Shown: piece after piece, positions 1-9,375 of the stretch
Layout: every line of letters starts with the position of its first letter
Numbering within the stretch: position 1 is the stretch's first letter
Source: a virus
Virus record (IMG/VR): IMGVR_UViG_3300044970_000324
Span: 1-46,237 of that record
Length of the DNA stretch: 46,237 bases
Direction: 5' to 3' (one strand)
The notes under the pieces: model-generated
What the model saw: the letters and a program-made list of their open reading frames with translations, nothing else
Told to the model about the DNA's origin: nothing
Database searches by the model: none
Made by a program: the position numbers and the translations under genes

Positions 1-1
1 C

Positions 2-169
2 GGAGAGACTACCTTAATGGCACTCATCGCATACAGAGACAACTATTTCTCCGTGAAGCCACCGACATCCATGTTCCAACCAGAGGACAACAGCGGCACT
101 CGCTCTTTCAATGGTCTATCAGGTGCGTACAATATTTCCGCTCTTCTCAATCAGGGATTTAACATATAA
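2..169 (+). CDS. C-terminal end of an unidentified upstream gene (partial)
   Basis: An open frame enters from the left edge and ends at the TAA at 167-169, giving about 55 codons. The visible tail contains MALIAYRDNYFSVKPP and ends in ALLNQGFNI. An internal ATG at 17 could start a 50-residue protein, but the frame is already open at the window edge, so a partial gene is more likely. I do not recognise the family. It lies 9 nt before a structural gene on the same strand, so a virion or baseplate role is possible, but only the position supports that. Confidence 0.5.
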   Translation, partial: GETTLMALIAYRDNYFSVKPPTSMFQPEDNSGTRSFNGLSGAYNISALLNQGFNI

Positions 170-178
170 AGGCTGACC

Positions 179-2137
179 ATGGCTTATCGATTAGTAACAT
201 TTGACGATTTAGGCAGGATGGTTGGAATTCACAAGGCATCCTTTACCGATAGAGGCATTCCTTCGATATCCCATGTTCTCATGAATCCAAACACATATGC
301 TTTCATCGGAGAAGAGTATCTTCCTGGTGGTGAGGAAAGATCGAAACTTGAAGAGGGAATCGAACCAACTTCCGATATATCGTTTTCTGGTGGAATGGTT
401 CGCCTCAACAACACAAGATCATCGTCCTATTATGATCCAAGGGTCGAGACAATCGTTTCAATGGACAATCCATGGCCCGTAGTCCAATTTGGAACTCCTA
501 TCGTACAAGACATAACAAAGCCAACGGTGGTGTACAACACCCTCAACTCACTGACAAAGCCAGTGCATTCGACCACCGTCGCCAAGTTCGGATTGTCATC
601 TGGCAAGTTCACGCGGGACGCTGGCGGATTGTCGGGTGGATACATCTATGTCACCAACATAGTCAAGAGAAGTTCTTACTCGCATACTGCACCACACAAC
701 ACACTTGGAAACGGCATTGCAGCGGGAAGTTCATATTCCAACTACGGCATGGAGATGTTCTTCTATCCAACATCCCTATCGAACAACTTTACTTTGTTGC
801 AGAAAGGTCCGACTGGAGCATCTGCAAACTGGAAGTTGGGATTTGACAGCAGCGGAGGATTCCTGCAATTCGTATGGCAGGGATATGGCACCACCGGTGG
901 CTACAACAACTCACAGAACATAGTCACCATCGCAGGAATATCGCTGAATGCATGGAACCATGTTGCTGTAGCACTTGTAAGAACTGGCACTGGCGGATCT
1001 TCCAACTACGACCTCAAGGGATATTTCAACGGCGTTCGTCAGTTCACCACTGGTATCTCTGGCTCGTCCATTCCCGAGAACAGATATGGGTCTGGAATCT
1101 ACATTGGCAACAATCATATTGGAACCGAGTCATTCAGCGGATACATCGACTCGCTGAGGATATTCGATGCCTTGGGGACTGGTGGTCTTGTCACCTCCTA
1201 TGGATTCCTATCTGGCAATACAATCGGGGTTCCAACTGGAGCGGGTTACACCACATCGAACGAGATATGCTTCGTGATGAATTTCAATGCTCCGAATGAC
1301 AATGATTCGTTCTATTGCCATAGCAATGATCAGATGGTTGGCATCGCGACAAAAGTAACCGACCTTGAGTTTGGATCGGGTTCAACTGCCCCAAGAGCAA
1401 CGGTCGGTTTCAGAGACATATATCGATTCCAATACGGAGTGTCTGGTGCAACCTCATACACCGATGCCACGGGATTCAGCCTTTCGTTCGGACCAATCGT
1501 GAAGGAACATCTCAACACTGCACCAGCAGGAACGACTCAGAGTTTTGTGGTGTCGGACTACGACTACACATACGATGTGTATTCCGTACAGGACAGCGGA
1601 CTCACCCTGAGCGACATGAAGGTTCACTACAAGCACAACCTTTACTACGAGCAAATGCTTGAGGGGATGGCGTTGCTTGAAGGTGCTTCTGGAAACAGAG
1701 GATCGTCGGGAAATGTCTTTGCAAGCCGATATGGAACCAACCCCTTCAGAAGGCTATTTGGTTCTGGTGGACAAACATATGGAACCACTGGAAGCAACTT
1801 CCATCTGTTCATCGATCCATATGATGCGAATGTGATGGGATACATAATGTCCAATGGATATCTTGTTGAACAGGGAGTTTGCAGAAGTTCATATACATTC
1901 ACAGACGCCCTTGACTTTGAAAGAACAATAACAGCACAGGAGATCCGAAATCTGCGGCTTGACATACTTGAATACTATGCAAGACTTGATCAGGCAAGAA
2001 TAGACGCAAATGTTATTGTACAGGCAGCAACCACAAAGAGTGGCATCAAGGGCGGCAAGGCAACAAAGGTTACGGGAAATCCAGGAATCAGCAGAGATTT
2101 GGGAGAAGGAAGCGGACCACCAGAAGTAGAGGCGTAA
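179..2137 (+). CDS. Virion structural protein with LamG/concanavalin A-like lectin domain
   Basis: The 652-aa product has no T4 counterpart that I recognise. Residues about 186-330 look like a LamG-type jelly roll: YGMEMFFYP near the start, LNAWNHVAVAL in the middle, GYFNGVRQ, then GYIDSLRIFD at the end, which is the usual LamG_3 pattern. Such domains bind sugars or proteins and are common in phage fibres and baseplate adhesins. The C-terminal about 80 residues include a helical stretch (EIRNLRLDILEYYARLDQAR) and a Gly/Pro/Glu-rich tail. AAAGG at 168-172 sits 6 nt before the ATG. The gene lies just upstream of the neck genes, so an exposed virion or baseplate-associated adhesin is inferred. 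The lectin fold is fairly secure; its place in the particle is not. Confidence 0.7.
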   Translation: MAYRLVTFDDLGRMVGIHKASFTDRGIPSISHVLMNPNTYAFIGEEYLPGGEERSKLEEGIEPTSDISFSGGMVRLNNTRSSSYYDPRVETIVSMDNPWPVVQFGTPIVQDITKPTVVYNTLNSLTKPVHSTTVAKFGLSSGKFTRDAGGLSGGYIYVTNIVKRSSYSHTAPHNTLGNGIAAGSSYSNYGMEMFFYPTSLSNNFTLLQKGPTGASANWKLGFDSSGGFLQFVWQGYGTTGGYNNSQNIVTIAGISLNAWNHVAVALVRTGTGGSSNYDLKGYFNGVRQFTTGISGSSIPENRYGSGIYIGNNHIGTESFSGYIDSLRIFDALGTGGLVTSYGFLSGNTIGVPTGAGYTTSNEICFVMNFNAPNDNDSFYCHSNDQMVGIATKVTDLEFGSGSTAPRATVGFRDIYRFQYGVSGATSYTDATGFSLSFGPIVKEHLNTAPAGTTQSFVVSDYDYTYDVYSVQDSGLTLSDMKVHYKHNLYYEQMLEGMALLEGASGNRGSSGNVFASRYGTNPFRRLFGSGGQTYGTTGSNFHLFIDPYDANVMGYIMSNGYLVEQGVCRSSYTFTDALDFERTITAQEIRNLRLDILEYYARLDQARIDANVIVQAATTKSGIKGGKATKVTGNPGISRDLGEGSGPPEVEA

Positions 2138-2143
2138 TGTCAT

Positions 2144-2431
2144 ATGAAGAAGTTCTTTATGCGATGTGGCTCGGTCGTGACCATAAATGGAGAGGTGTTC
2201 TCCTTGCAGGACATAACATCAGTGGTATCGGATTATGTTTCGGACTCAAGCATTCATTACTATGATGGAAAGAAGCACTATAAATCGGATGGACGAAATC
2301 AGGTTGGGCTTCCCACACCATATGGTGTTGGAGATAGGATTTTGGAAAACATCTTGCAGATAAGAATGTGTAAGCAACAGCGAGAGATAGACGAAAAGCA
2401 TATTGAGCATCTTCGGAATAAGAGGAGATAG
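2144..2431 (+). CDS. Small hypothetical protein
   Basis: The 95-aa product is not recognised. It begins MKKFFMRCGSVVTINGEVF, continues with a probably beta-rich middle, and ends in a charged helix (CKQQREIDEKHIEHLRNKRR). No signal peptide or membrane segment is visible. It starts 6 nt after the LamG gene and ends 2 nt before gp13, so it is probably co-transcribed with virion genes. The upstream ribosome-binding site is weak, which suggests translational coupling. A 43-codon frame beginning at 2137 overlaps it, but the 95-residue frame fills the whole interval and is the better choice. Confidence 0.55.
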   Translation: MKKFFMRCGSVVTINGEVFSLQDITSVVSDYVSDSSIHYYDGKKHYKSDGRNQVGLPTPYGVGDRILENILQIRMCKQQREIDEKHIEHLRNKRR

Positions 2432-2433
2432 AC

Positions 2434-3204
2434 ATGGCAATAACATCACGCGAAGATCTCAAGGACTATGCCCTCCGTAGGCTTGGCTTTCCGGTCATTG
2501 AAATAAATGTCGATGATGCTCAGGTCGAGGATCGCATCGATGATGCCATTCTGTTCTTCTCAGAGTATCACTTTGATGGTGTCGAGGAAGTCTATGTTCC
2601 GTATATCCTGACAGAGACGGACATGACCAACAAGTACATCGATACGAACAGCATCTCCACGGGATCCAGTGGTGGAACCATCATAAGCGTGACCAAGATA
2701 TTCATTGTCGATCAATCCGTTCAGAGTGGAATGTTCAGCGTTCAGTATCAGTTGATGCTCAACGACTATTTCAACGGATTCCTCACTGGCACATCGAACC
2801 TCTCTTACTATGACACGACCAAGCAGTACCTTTCTCTATTGCAGCAGTTCTTGAGTCCAGAGAAGAGCATAAGTTTCAACAAAGTCACCAACAGACTCAA
2901 GATAAACACGGATTGGTCGGAATCTCTTCAGGTTGGCGATAAGATACTAGTTCAGGCATATGTTGCATTGAGTCCCGAGACTTATCCAGAGATATACAAC
3001 GACACCCTCCTGAAGCAGTATGTCACGGCTCTCATCAAGAGACAATGGGCATCCAACCTTAGCAAGTTCTCAAACATAGCATTGCCTGGTGGAATGCAAT
3101 TCGATGCGCGTGACATGTACAACGATGCCATGGCAGAACTCACCAAGATTGAGGACAGCGTGCAGAGCAAGTACGAACTACCAACGGACTTCATGGTGGG
3201 CTAA
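2434..3204 (+). CDS. gp13: Neck protein gp13 (head completion)
   Basis: The 256-aa product matches the gp13 family of T4-like phages. The N-terminus reads LKDYALRRLGFPVIEINVDD followed by QVEDRIDDAILFFSEYHFDG and VEEVYVPYILTETD, which I recognise as the conserved gp13 signature. T4 gp13 is somewhat longer (about 309 aa). With gp14 it forms the neck that seals the DNA-filled head after packaging and docks the tail. AGGAGA lies just upstream of the ATG. The stop overlaps the gp14 start by one base (TAATG), and 13-14-15 run in the T4 order. Assignment is by similarity and synteny. Confidence 0.93.
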   Translation: MAITSREDLKDYALRRLGFPVIEINVDDAQVEDRIDDAILFFSEYHFDGVEEVYVPYILTETDMTNKYIDTNSISTGSSGGTIISVTKIFIVDQSVQSGMFSVQYQLMLNDYFNGFLTGTSNLSYYDTTKQYLSLLQQFLSPEKSISFNKVTNRLKINTDWSESLQVGDKILVQAYVALSPETYPEIYNDTLLKQYVTALIKRQWASNLSKFSNIALPGGMQFDARDMYNDAMAELTKIEDSVQSKYELPTDFMVG

Positions 3205-4058
3205 TGGCACGGAACAACTACTTCAAAGTCTCTTCCCGCGAATCTGACCTGTTTGAACAACTTGTTGTCGAGCAGATCAAGATCTATGGCTTTGATGTCC
3301 ACTACATCTTCCGCAAGTTTCAGAACTTGGACAATCTCTTTGGCGAGGATCCAGTGTCCAAGTTCAACAAGAGTTTTCAGGTGGAGATGTTCGTATCCAA
3401 CTACGAGTTCTTCGAATCGCAGAACAAGATAATGGACAAGTTCGGAATCAACCTTCAGGATGCCGTCACCCTCATGGTTTCCAAGAAGAGATTTTCCGAA
3501 GAGGCTGCGAGATATGGGACAGACACGACTCCACAAGAAGGCGATCTAATCTACTTCCCCGAATATGGTGGGTTGTACGAAGTGAAGTATGTTGGAAGCA
3601 GGAATTCGTTCTTTGCCTATGAAATCTCATGTGAACTCTTCCGATACTCTGGCGAGCAGATCGATACCGAGATCAAGGAGGTCGATGACATCGAAACCGA
3701 AATCCTCACGAACATCAGGGAGTTTGAGATCACTGGTGTCTGCGGTGCGTTCTACGAAGGAGAAAAGGTATATCAAGGATCCTGCTTTGGCTCTGCATCG
3801 TGGTCTGCAACTATACTAAACTTCAACTCCCTAGTCAACACCATGCAAGTTCATACAGAGACGGGAACCCCATCTTCGCTTGTAAGGATCAAGGGCGAGA
3901 AGTCAAATGCTTCCGCAGATTACATTACCATCACCACAACAGAGAGCAAGTTCATCGATGCAAACCTTGACGATGGTGGAGACATTGAGAGAGAACGAGC
4001 CAAGATGGATATAATAGACTTCACGGATAAAGATCCTTTCAGTGAGGGGAACTACTGA
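3204..4058 (+). CDS. gp14: Neck protein gp14
   Basis: The 284-aa product is gp14-like. Hallmarks include the start MARNNYFKVSSRESDLFEQL, then YGFDVHYIFRKFQNLDNLFG and EDPVSKFNKSFQVEMFVSNY. T4 gp14 is 256 aa. It acts with gp13 in the head-to-tail neck. The start overlaps the gp13 stop by one base and its own stop overlaps the gp15 start, so the three neck and tail-terminator genes look translationally coupled. The C-terminal portion (residues about 185-284) is more variable and ends in an acidic tail. Confidence 0.92.
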   Translation: MARNNYFKVSSRESDLFEQLVVEQIKIYGFDVHYIFRKFQNLDNLFGEDPVSKFNKSFQVEMFVSNYEFFESQNKIMDKFGINLQDAVTLMVSKKRFSEEAARYGTDTTPQEGDLIYFPEYGGLYEVKYVGSRNSFFAYEISCELFRYSGEQIDTEIKEVDDIETEILTNIREFEITGVCGAFYEGEKVYQGSCFGSASWSATILNFNSLVNTMQVHTETGTPSSLVRIKGEKSNASADYITITTTESKFIDANLDDGGDIERERAKMDIIDFTDKDPFSEGNY

Positions 4059-4720
4059 TGTTTCGCTATTACTATCATGGAAGCATCAGAAAACTTGTAG
4101 TTGCTTTTGGTTCTCTGTTCAACGAGATATACATCTCTCGCAAGGAAGCCGATGACACGGAGCAGAAGAAGATAAAGGTTCCAATCTCGTATGGACCGAA
4201 GGAAAAGTTCGTCCGAAAGATCAAGGAACTTGACGAAGCAGATCCAGCAAGAAAGAGTTTCGAAAACATACTTCCGAGGATGTCTTTTGAGATATCCTCA
4301 ATGGCATATGACACGAATAGAAAACTCAACAGCCTCAACAAAGTGTACTCCGCAAGAAACGAAAGCAGCGGAACCATATCATATGCATATAGCGAGGTTC
4401 CTTACAACATAGAGTTCACCCTGAACATAATGAATAGGAACATCGATGACGGCTATCAGATCATAGAGCAGATATTGCCATATTTCACTCCAGACTTCAC
4501 GATTAGCATGAACTTCACCGATCTAGATAGAAAGATAGATGTGCCAATCATTCTAACATCGGTGAACAGCGTGGAAGACTACGAGGGTGAATTGAATGAA
4601 AGAAGATTGATAACACACTCCTTGATATTTCAAGCCAAGTCCTACATCTTCGGACCAATCAGGAGTTCTGGTGTCATCCGAGAGATCGATCTAACCTTCA
4701 GAGAACTAACGGACGAGTAA
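4058..4720 (+). CDS. gp15: Tail terminator / sheath stabiliser gp15
   Basis: The 220-aa product matches gp15: MFRYYYHGSIRKLVVAFGSL, FNEIYISRK, PISYGPKEKFV, and the conserved LPRMSFEISSMAYDTNRKLN segment followed by KVYSARN. T4 gp15 is 272 aa. It caps the tail tube and sheath and forms the connection to the neck. The start overlaps the gp14 stop by one base. The next gene begins at the base after its stop. Confidence 0.94.
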   Translation: MFRYYYHGSIRKLVVAFGSLFNEIYISRKEADDTEQKKIKVPISYGPKEKFVRKIKELDEADPARKSFENILPRMSFEISSMAYDTNRKLNSLNKVYSARNESSGTISYAYSEVPYNIEFTLNIMNRNIDDGYQIIEQILPYFTPDFTISMNFTDLDRKIDVPIILTSVNSVEDYEGELNERRLITHSLIFQAKSYIFGPIRSSGVIREIDLTFRELTDE

Positions 4721-7192
4721 ATGTCATCAACAGCAGAGAGAAATCTAGATGGATTCCTAAGTCAGTATCGTGTCATCACGATTGCGACTGAGTCTGTTGA
4801 CTTGACCACGGCAAACACGATAAAGAAGATACGAATCACGGTCGAGCAAAGGGAAAAGTTTCCAGAGATATTCTTCAGCAGAAGCATAATTCCATACTTC
4901 GCACCAACGGAGGATTACAATCCCTTCACAAGCAGCCTTTCTGGTCCTGGCAACGGATTGACACAGGAACACGCAAGGTTTTTCGCTGGTCTTACATTCC
5001 TTCAGAGTCTTGGTCATGAGGTAATCTACGATGCCGATCAGTTGAGGCAAGCCGAGTTCTGTACGATTGGATACTCGTCAAATGGCACGAACATGTACGG
5101 GGCATTCAAGCCCCTTTACGACAACACGAATGTTCTCCTTCAGTATCCGCAGTTCTACAGCATAACTGGATCGAATCAACCAATCGGAATAACGGCATTC
5201 ACTGGCGTTACCTTGAAAGGCTCATCGGCTGGCACATACACGATAGTCAATTTCGGTGGAGTTCTTGCTCCATTCCAACTGATGACTCATCCATCAACGA
5301 TAGGAATTACCCACAGCAATGGACTTCCAACGGCAACAGCAGATTCCCCGCTGTACTTTGGACTATCCGCGAACACTGGCCTCACAGCATCTGTGAGATC
5401 CACATACTTCACACCAGACATTCACTTCTCGACAAGAAGAAACTTCTCCATTCTATCCGATAGGGGAATGACATTCTCTGGATTGCTCACATCTTTCGAA
5501 CCATATTACTCGTTCATAAAGACATCAGACAACGACTTCATGGATGGTTTGACGGGAATGATAAGCGAGTATGTCGGAAACTCAGCCAACCCAGCATGGT
5601 CTGTGGAACTAATCAGGAGTTCTGGCAAGACAGGAAACTATGTGAATCGCGATGGATACAACCTGTCCAAGAACTTCAACGAGAGGTTCTTCAGCGAACT
5701 GAAGGCTCTTCCGAGAAGATACAAGGCTATCCCATCTGTCGGCGCAAACTTGGGTCAATACTCGTATCCATACACAACATCCGTGTTCGGTTGGGTTCCA
5801 TCCATACCAACGCCAGGAACCGCAAGGGATGGAACGGGACCGTATGCAAGTGTGGGTTCTTCGTATTTCCTCAACAGGATAGCGGGTATCACATTCTACC
5901 CACCACCAAGCACATACAACTATCTTGGTCCAACTGGTTCATCTGCCTTTGGTGGATCTGGTGGATTGTCGGGTTGGAATAGTTACAACAAGTCGCTCAC
6001 TGGCGAGTCATCGTTCTACAACGAATACTTCATGCTTGGGGGATCAACGACAGCAGCATCCAACACATATCAGGCTTCCAACCTTGTGCCAGCGAACATC
6101 CTGAAGTTGTTTGTTGACAATGCTGGTCCTAGGGGTCCGCTTGGAACCACCATGAACTTCCTGGATTCGTACTACTACGACATCTATCGCGAGCAGTTGG
6201 AGTATGGTGGGTACAAGGACATGAATTTCTTTGCCATGGAATTCGTGCCAAGGTTCAATCCATACATCCCAATGCAGACAAGTGGTTCACTTGCAAACCA
6301 ATATCCGACAAAGAGAGATTGCACCATACACCGCGACATGGGCGGAAACACCACTGAACGGCTGTTCAATCTCAAGGAATCGATGAAGGCAACCATTCAC
6401 TCGTCTCTGAAGATGTGGAAGTTGCTTCTTGATGAACAGGGCAAGTTCAACTACAGGATAGTTCCAGTGATTTCTGGTAGAAACGAAGACTACGATCTTA
6501 CCAGAGGTGGGTCTGTACCATACACGCCAGAGGACTTTGTCGAGTATCTTGTGAAACCTCTCTTCAATTCGGATGTTCCTGCAAATGGCTTTGTCCTGAA
6601 GAACGATATGGATCAACTCCTGCTGAATGGATTCTATCTTGGAAACATCGCAAGAGGCTCTGATGAATACACCCGCGTCGTGACCAATCGGGGAATATCT
6701 GGTTCGGATCCAACCACAGCATTTATCCGTGGTCTTGAGACATATTTCTTCGATCTTGATAAATTGCAACAGACCCTTAATGTCTCTGGATTCAATTTTC
6801 TTGAGATTGCCCTTGGTCTTACTGGCGCGGCATCCGATTTCTCCAACTATCTGAACACATTCAAATCGGGAAGATTCAGCGACTACAGAGTGTATGAGAC
6901 AAATGCGGGGCTTACTGGAGGAAATACAAAGATACCATATGGATTCAATGGGACATTCCAATGGCATTTGGTTGATCTCAATCAGAATTCTATTCTGTAC
7001 AACAACTCAACTTTGCGAAATAGATGGCAGAATACAAGCAACAACAACATATCAACGGCATACAAGATCATCCGCGATGCCTACTTTGAACTCTCAAAGG
7101 AACAACTTGCTGCCGCCACAGAATACTTTGCAGAGAATGACATAACTACTCTTGTGGAGTACAGATCAACTGATCAGTTCGTAGGAAGGTGA
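4721..7192 (+). CDS. Large unknown virion-region protein between gp15 and gp16
   Basis: The 823-aa product has no family I recognise. It is rich in Gly, Ser, Thr, Tyr, Asn and Phe, with short alternating stretches typical of beta-rich virion proteins. No transmembrane segment, nucleotide-binding motif or catalytic signature is visible. Residues 1-70 look more conserved in character (ITVEQREKFPEIFFSRS). Helical stretches appear near residues 555-600 and at the C-terminus (IIRDAYFELSKEQLAAATEY). It starts at the base after the gp15 stop and ends next to gp16. In T4, genes 15 and 16 are adjacent, so this is an addition at a conserved junction. A neck appendage, head fibre or tail decoration is possible; nothing more specific can be supported. 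Confidence 0.8.
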   Translation: MSSTAERNLDGFLSQYRVITIATESVDLTTANTIKKIRITVEQREKFPEIFFSRSIIPYFAPTEDYNPFTSSLSGPGNGLTQEHARFFAGLTFLQSLGHEVIYDADQLRQAEFCTIGYSSNGTNMYGAFKPLYDNTNVLLQYPQFYSITGSNQPIGITAFTGVTLKGSSAGTYTIVNFGGVLAPFQLMTHPSTIGITHSNGLPTATADSPLYFGLSANTGLTASVRSTYFTPDIHFSTRRNFSILSDRGMTFSGLLTSFEPYYSFIKTSDNDFMDGLTGMISEYVGNSANPAWSVELIRSSGKTGNYVNRDGYNLSKNFNERFFSELKALPRRYKAIPSVGANLGQYSYPYTTSVFGWVPSIPTPGTARDGTGPYASVGSSYFLNRIAGITFYPPPSTYNYLGPTGSSAFGGSGGLSGWNSYNKSLTGESSFYNEYFMLGGSTTAASNTYQASNLVPANILKLFVDNAGPRGPLGTTMNFLDSYYYDIYREQLEYGGYKDMNFFAMEFVPRFNPYIPMQTSGSLANQYPTKRDCTIHRDMGGNTTERLFNLKESMKATIHSSLKMWKLLLDEQGKFNYRIVPVISGRNEDYDLTRGGSVPYTPEDFVEYLVKPLFNSDVPANGFVLKNDMDQLLLNGFYLGNIARGSDEYTRVVTNRGISGSDPTTAFIRGLETYFFDLDKLQQTLNVSGFNFLEIALGLTGAASDFSNYLNTFKSGRFSDYRVYETNAGLTGGNTKIPYGFNGTFQWHLVDLNQNSILYNNSTLRNRWQNTSNNNISTAYKIIRDAYFELSKEQLAAATEYFAENDITTLVEYRSTDQFVGR

Positions 7193-7197
7193 TTATC

Positions 7198-7677
7198 ATG
7201 AGCAAGATGGATGAGAATCTATCGGAGATTCTAAACATGGATCCCGAACCAAAGCCCATTGTAGCAAGATCTTCTGAACCAAAGGAGGTCACGGTCGCAA
7301 TGGATGATGCCGACAAGGACTTTCAGCGAGCAAGGGAAAACCTCAAGGAACTCGTCAATCTAGGCTTCCAGGCAATCGATGGCGTCTTGAAAGTGGCAAG
7401 CGAGGGTGATTCTCCCCGAGCCTACGAAGTCGTTGCACAGATGATCAAGGCAGTTGCAGAGACAAACAAGGATCTTGTGGAACTTCATCAGAGAATGAAG
7501 ACCATCAAGGAAGACAAGTATGAGCAGAAGACGGTGAACAACACCACAAATGCCATATTCCTGGGTTCCACAAAGGAACTACAAGAACTCATAAATCCGA
7601 AGAGAAGTTTCGCAAAGGCTATCAAAGACACGGATTCTATACTCGATTCCTCAAAGAAGATCATAGAAAATGGCTGA
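7198..7677 (+). CDS. gp16: Terminase small subunit gp16
   Basis: The product is 159 aa from the ATG at 7198. A GTG at 7189 is in frame but overlaps the AGGAAGG at 7183-7189, which sits 8 nt before 7198, so I prefer the ATG. The central region is a long helical segment (FQRARENLKELVNLGFQAID, MIKAVAETNKDLVELHQRMK), as in T4 gp16 (164 aa), which oligomerises and regulates gp17 during genome packaging. It lies directly upstream of gp17 and overlaps it by 8 nt. Confidence 0.9.
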   Translation: MSKMDENLSEILNMDPEPKPIVARSSEPKEVTVAMDDADKDFQRARENLKELVNLGFQAIDGVLKVASEGDSPRAYEVVAQMIKAVAETNKDLVELHQRMKTIKEDKYEQKTVNNTTNAIFLGSTKELQELINPKRSFAKAIKDTDSILDSSKKIIENG

Positions 7678-9325
7678 TACTAAGAATAGCAAGAACTATC
7701 TTGGCAATCCAAATCTAAAGGCTTCGGATGTAAAGCACGATTGGACAAAGGAGCAACTTGAGGAATATGCCAAGTGCGCTCGCGACCCGATCTATTTTGT
7801 ACAGAACTATGTGAAGATCATCAGTCTCGACAAGGGTCTTGTTCCGTTTGAACTATATGACTTTCAGGAAGAGATGGTACGAACTGTCCACAACAACAGA
7901 TTCGTCATTGCCAAACTCCCACGACAAAGTGGAAAGTCAACTACGGTTACGGCATACATCCTCCACTATGTCCTATTCAATCAAAGTGTGAATGTTGCCA
8001 TACTTGCAAACAAGTTGAGTACGGCAAGGGAACTTCTGTCCAGACTCAAACTGGCATACGAGTATCTCCCGAAGTGGCTTCAGCAGGGTGTCGTTGAATG
8101 GAACAAGGGATCGATTCAACTTGAAAACGGATCCAAGGTTCTAGCATCGGCAACCTCATCAAGCGCAGTCCGTGGTGGATCTTTCAACATGATCTTCCTA
8201 GACGAGTTTGCGTATGTGCCACAGAATGTTGCAGAGGAGTTCTTCTCGTCCGTATACCCAACGATCTCGTCGGGTCAGGAGACGAAGGTATTCATAGTAT
8301 CCACTCCCCATGGAATGAATCTGTACTACAAGTTGTGGACTGATGCCACGAATGGAAGAAACTCGTACATCCCAATCGATGTCCACTGGTCTGATGTTCC
8401 TGGTCGAGACGAGAAGTGGAAGCAGGAGACGATAGCCAACACCTCCGAGGAGCAGTTCAGGACAGAGTTCGACTGCGACTTTGTCGGCTCCATTCATACC
8501 CTGATATCTCCATCCAAACTCAAGACCTTGGCATACATCGACCCTGTGTTCAAGAATGGAGAGGGTTTCAAGGTCTATGCCAAGCCCGAGGAGAAGCACA
8601 CATATGTCATGTGCGTGGATGTCTCCCGAGGAACAGGACAGGACTATTCGGCATTCACTATCATAGACATCACGACTGCTCCATATAAACTAGTCGCCAC
8701 CTTCAGGAACAACACCATGTCCCCGATGGTTTTCCCAAATGCCATCCATGTGGCAGCAAAGCAGTACAACAATGCCCATGTTCTTGTTGAAATCAACGAC
8801 ATGGGCGGTCAGGTGGCAGACATACTTCATGGAGAGATGGAATATGAAAACCTCCTCTCGTCCACGATGCGCGGAAGAAAAGGACAGGTTCTTGACGGTG
8901 GATTTGGGTCTGGAACAAGTCAGTTCGGAGTCAGGACAACCGAGGTTGTCAAAAGGACGGGTTGCTCCATCCTGAAGTCATTGATCGAATCGGATAAGAT
9001 GATCATTCAGGATTTCGATGTCATCAAGGAACTATTTGCGTTCATCTCCAAGAAAAACTCGTTTGAGGCAGAGGTTGGATACAACGATGACCTTGTGATG
9101 ACCTTGGTTCTGTTCGCATGGCTGTCTACCCAACCATACTTTAAAGATTTGTCATCACTCGACATCAGGAAAGACATCTATAAGGAGACCATAGATAAAC
9201 TTGAGGAGGAGATGACTCCCTTTGGATTCATTGACGATGGTGTGGACGATTCCATCCCCGAGAAGGGTGAAGATGGTTCCCTGTGGTTCAAGGAAAGAGA
9301 TTCCAACATTAACTCTTGGTATTGA
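7670..9325 (+). CDS. gp17: Terminase large subunit gp17 (packaging ATPase/nuclease)
   Basis: The 551-aa product is the packaging motor. It has an N-terminal ATPase with Walker A PRQSGKST (residues 84-91) and Walker B MIFLDEF (174-180, catalytic E179), followed by the coupling motif region IVSTPHG. The C-terminal RNase H-fold nuclease shows CVDVSRG (D317), VEIND (E374) and GYNDDL (D473/D474) as candidate metal ligands. T4 gp17 is 610 aa. It translocates DNA into the prohead through portal gp20 and cuts the concatemer. It overlaps gp16 by 8 nt. The following 50-nt gap holds a weak inverted repeat and a CTAAATTT element before the first sheath gene. Confidence 0.97.
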   Translation: MADTKNSKNYLGNPNLKASDVKHDWTKEQLEEYAKCARDPIYFVQNYVKIISLDKGLVPFELYDFQEEMVRTVHNNRFVIAKLPRQSGKSTTVTAYILHYVLFNQSVNVAILANKLSTARELLSRLKLAYEYLPKWLQQGVVEWNKGSIQLENGSKVLASATSSSAVRGGSFNMIFLDEFAYVPQNVAEEFFSSVYPTISSGQETKVFIVSTPHGMNLYYKLWTDATNGRNSYIPIDVHWSDVPGRDEKWKQETIANTSEEQFRTEFDCDFVGSIHTLISPSKLKTLAYIDPVFKNGEGFKVYAKPEEKHTYVMCVDVSRGTGQDYSAFTIIDITTAPYKLVATFRNNTMSPMVFPNAIHVAAKQYNNAHVLVEINDMGGQVADILHGEMEYENLLSSTMRGRKGQVLDGGFGSGTSQFGVRTTEVVKRTGCSILKSLIESDKMIIQDFDVIKELFAFISKKNSFEAEVGYNDDLVMTLVLFAWLSTQPYFKDLSSLDIRKDIYKETIDKLEEEMTPFGFIDDGVDDSIPEKGEDGSLWFKERDSNINSWY

Positions 9326-9375
9326 TTCAAATACTAAATTTCCTACATAGATTGTAGAATCATCGGGAGAACCAA

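Noticed and set aside
2137-2265. A 43-codon frame starting at the TAATG junction after the LamG gene
   Set aside because: It overlaps the 95-residue frame at 2144, which is longer, fills the interval to gp13 and has protein-like composition; both cannot readily be real.
6287-6967. A 226-codon minus-strand frame inside the 823-aa gene
   Set aside because: The + strand gene is continuous through it, and all other genes in the window are on the + strand.
9343-9362. Inverted repeat CTACA/TGTAG between gp17 and the first sheath gene as a terminator
   Set aside because: The stem is short and AT-rich with no T-tract, so it is too weak to call.
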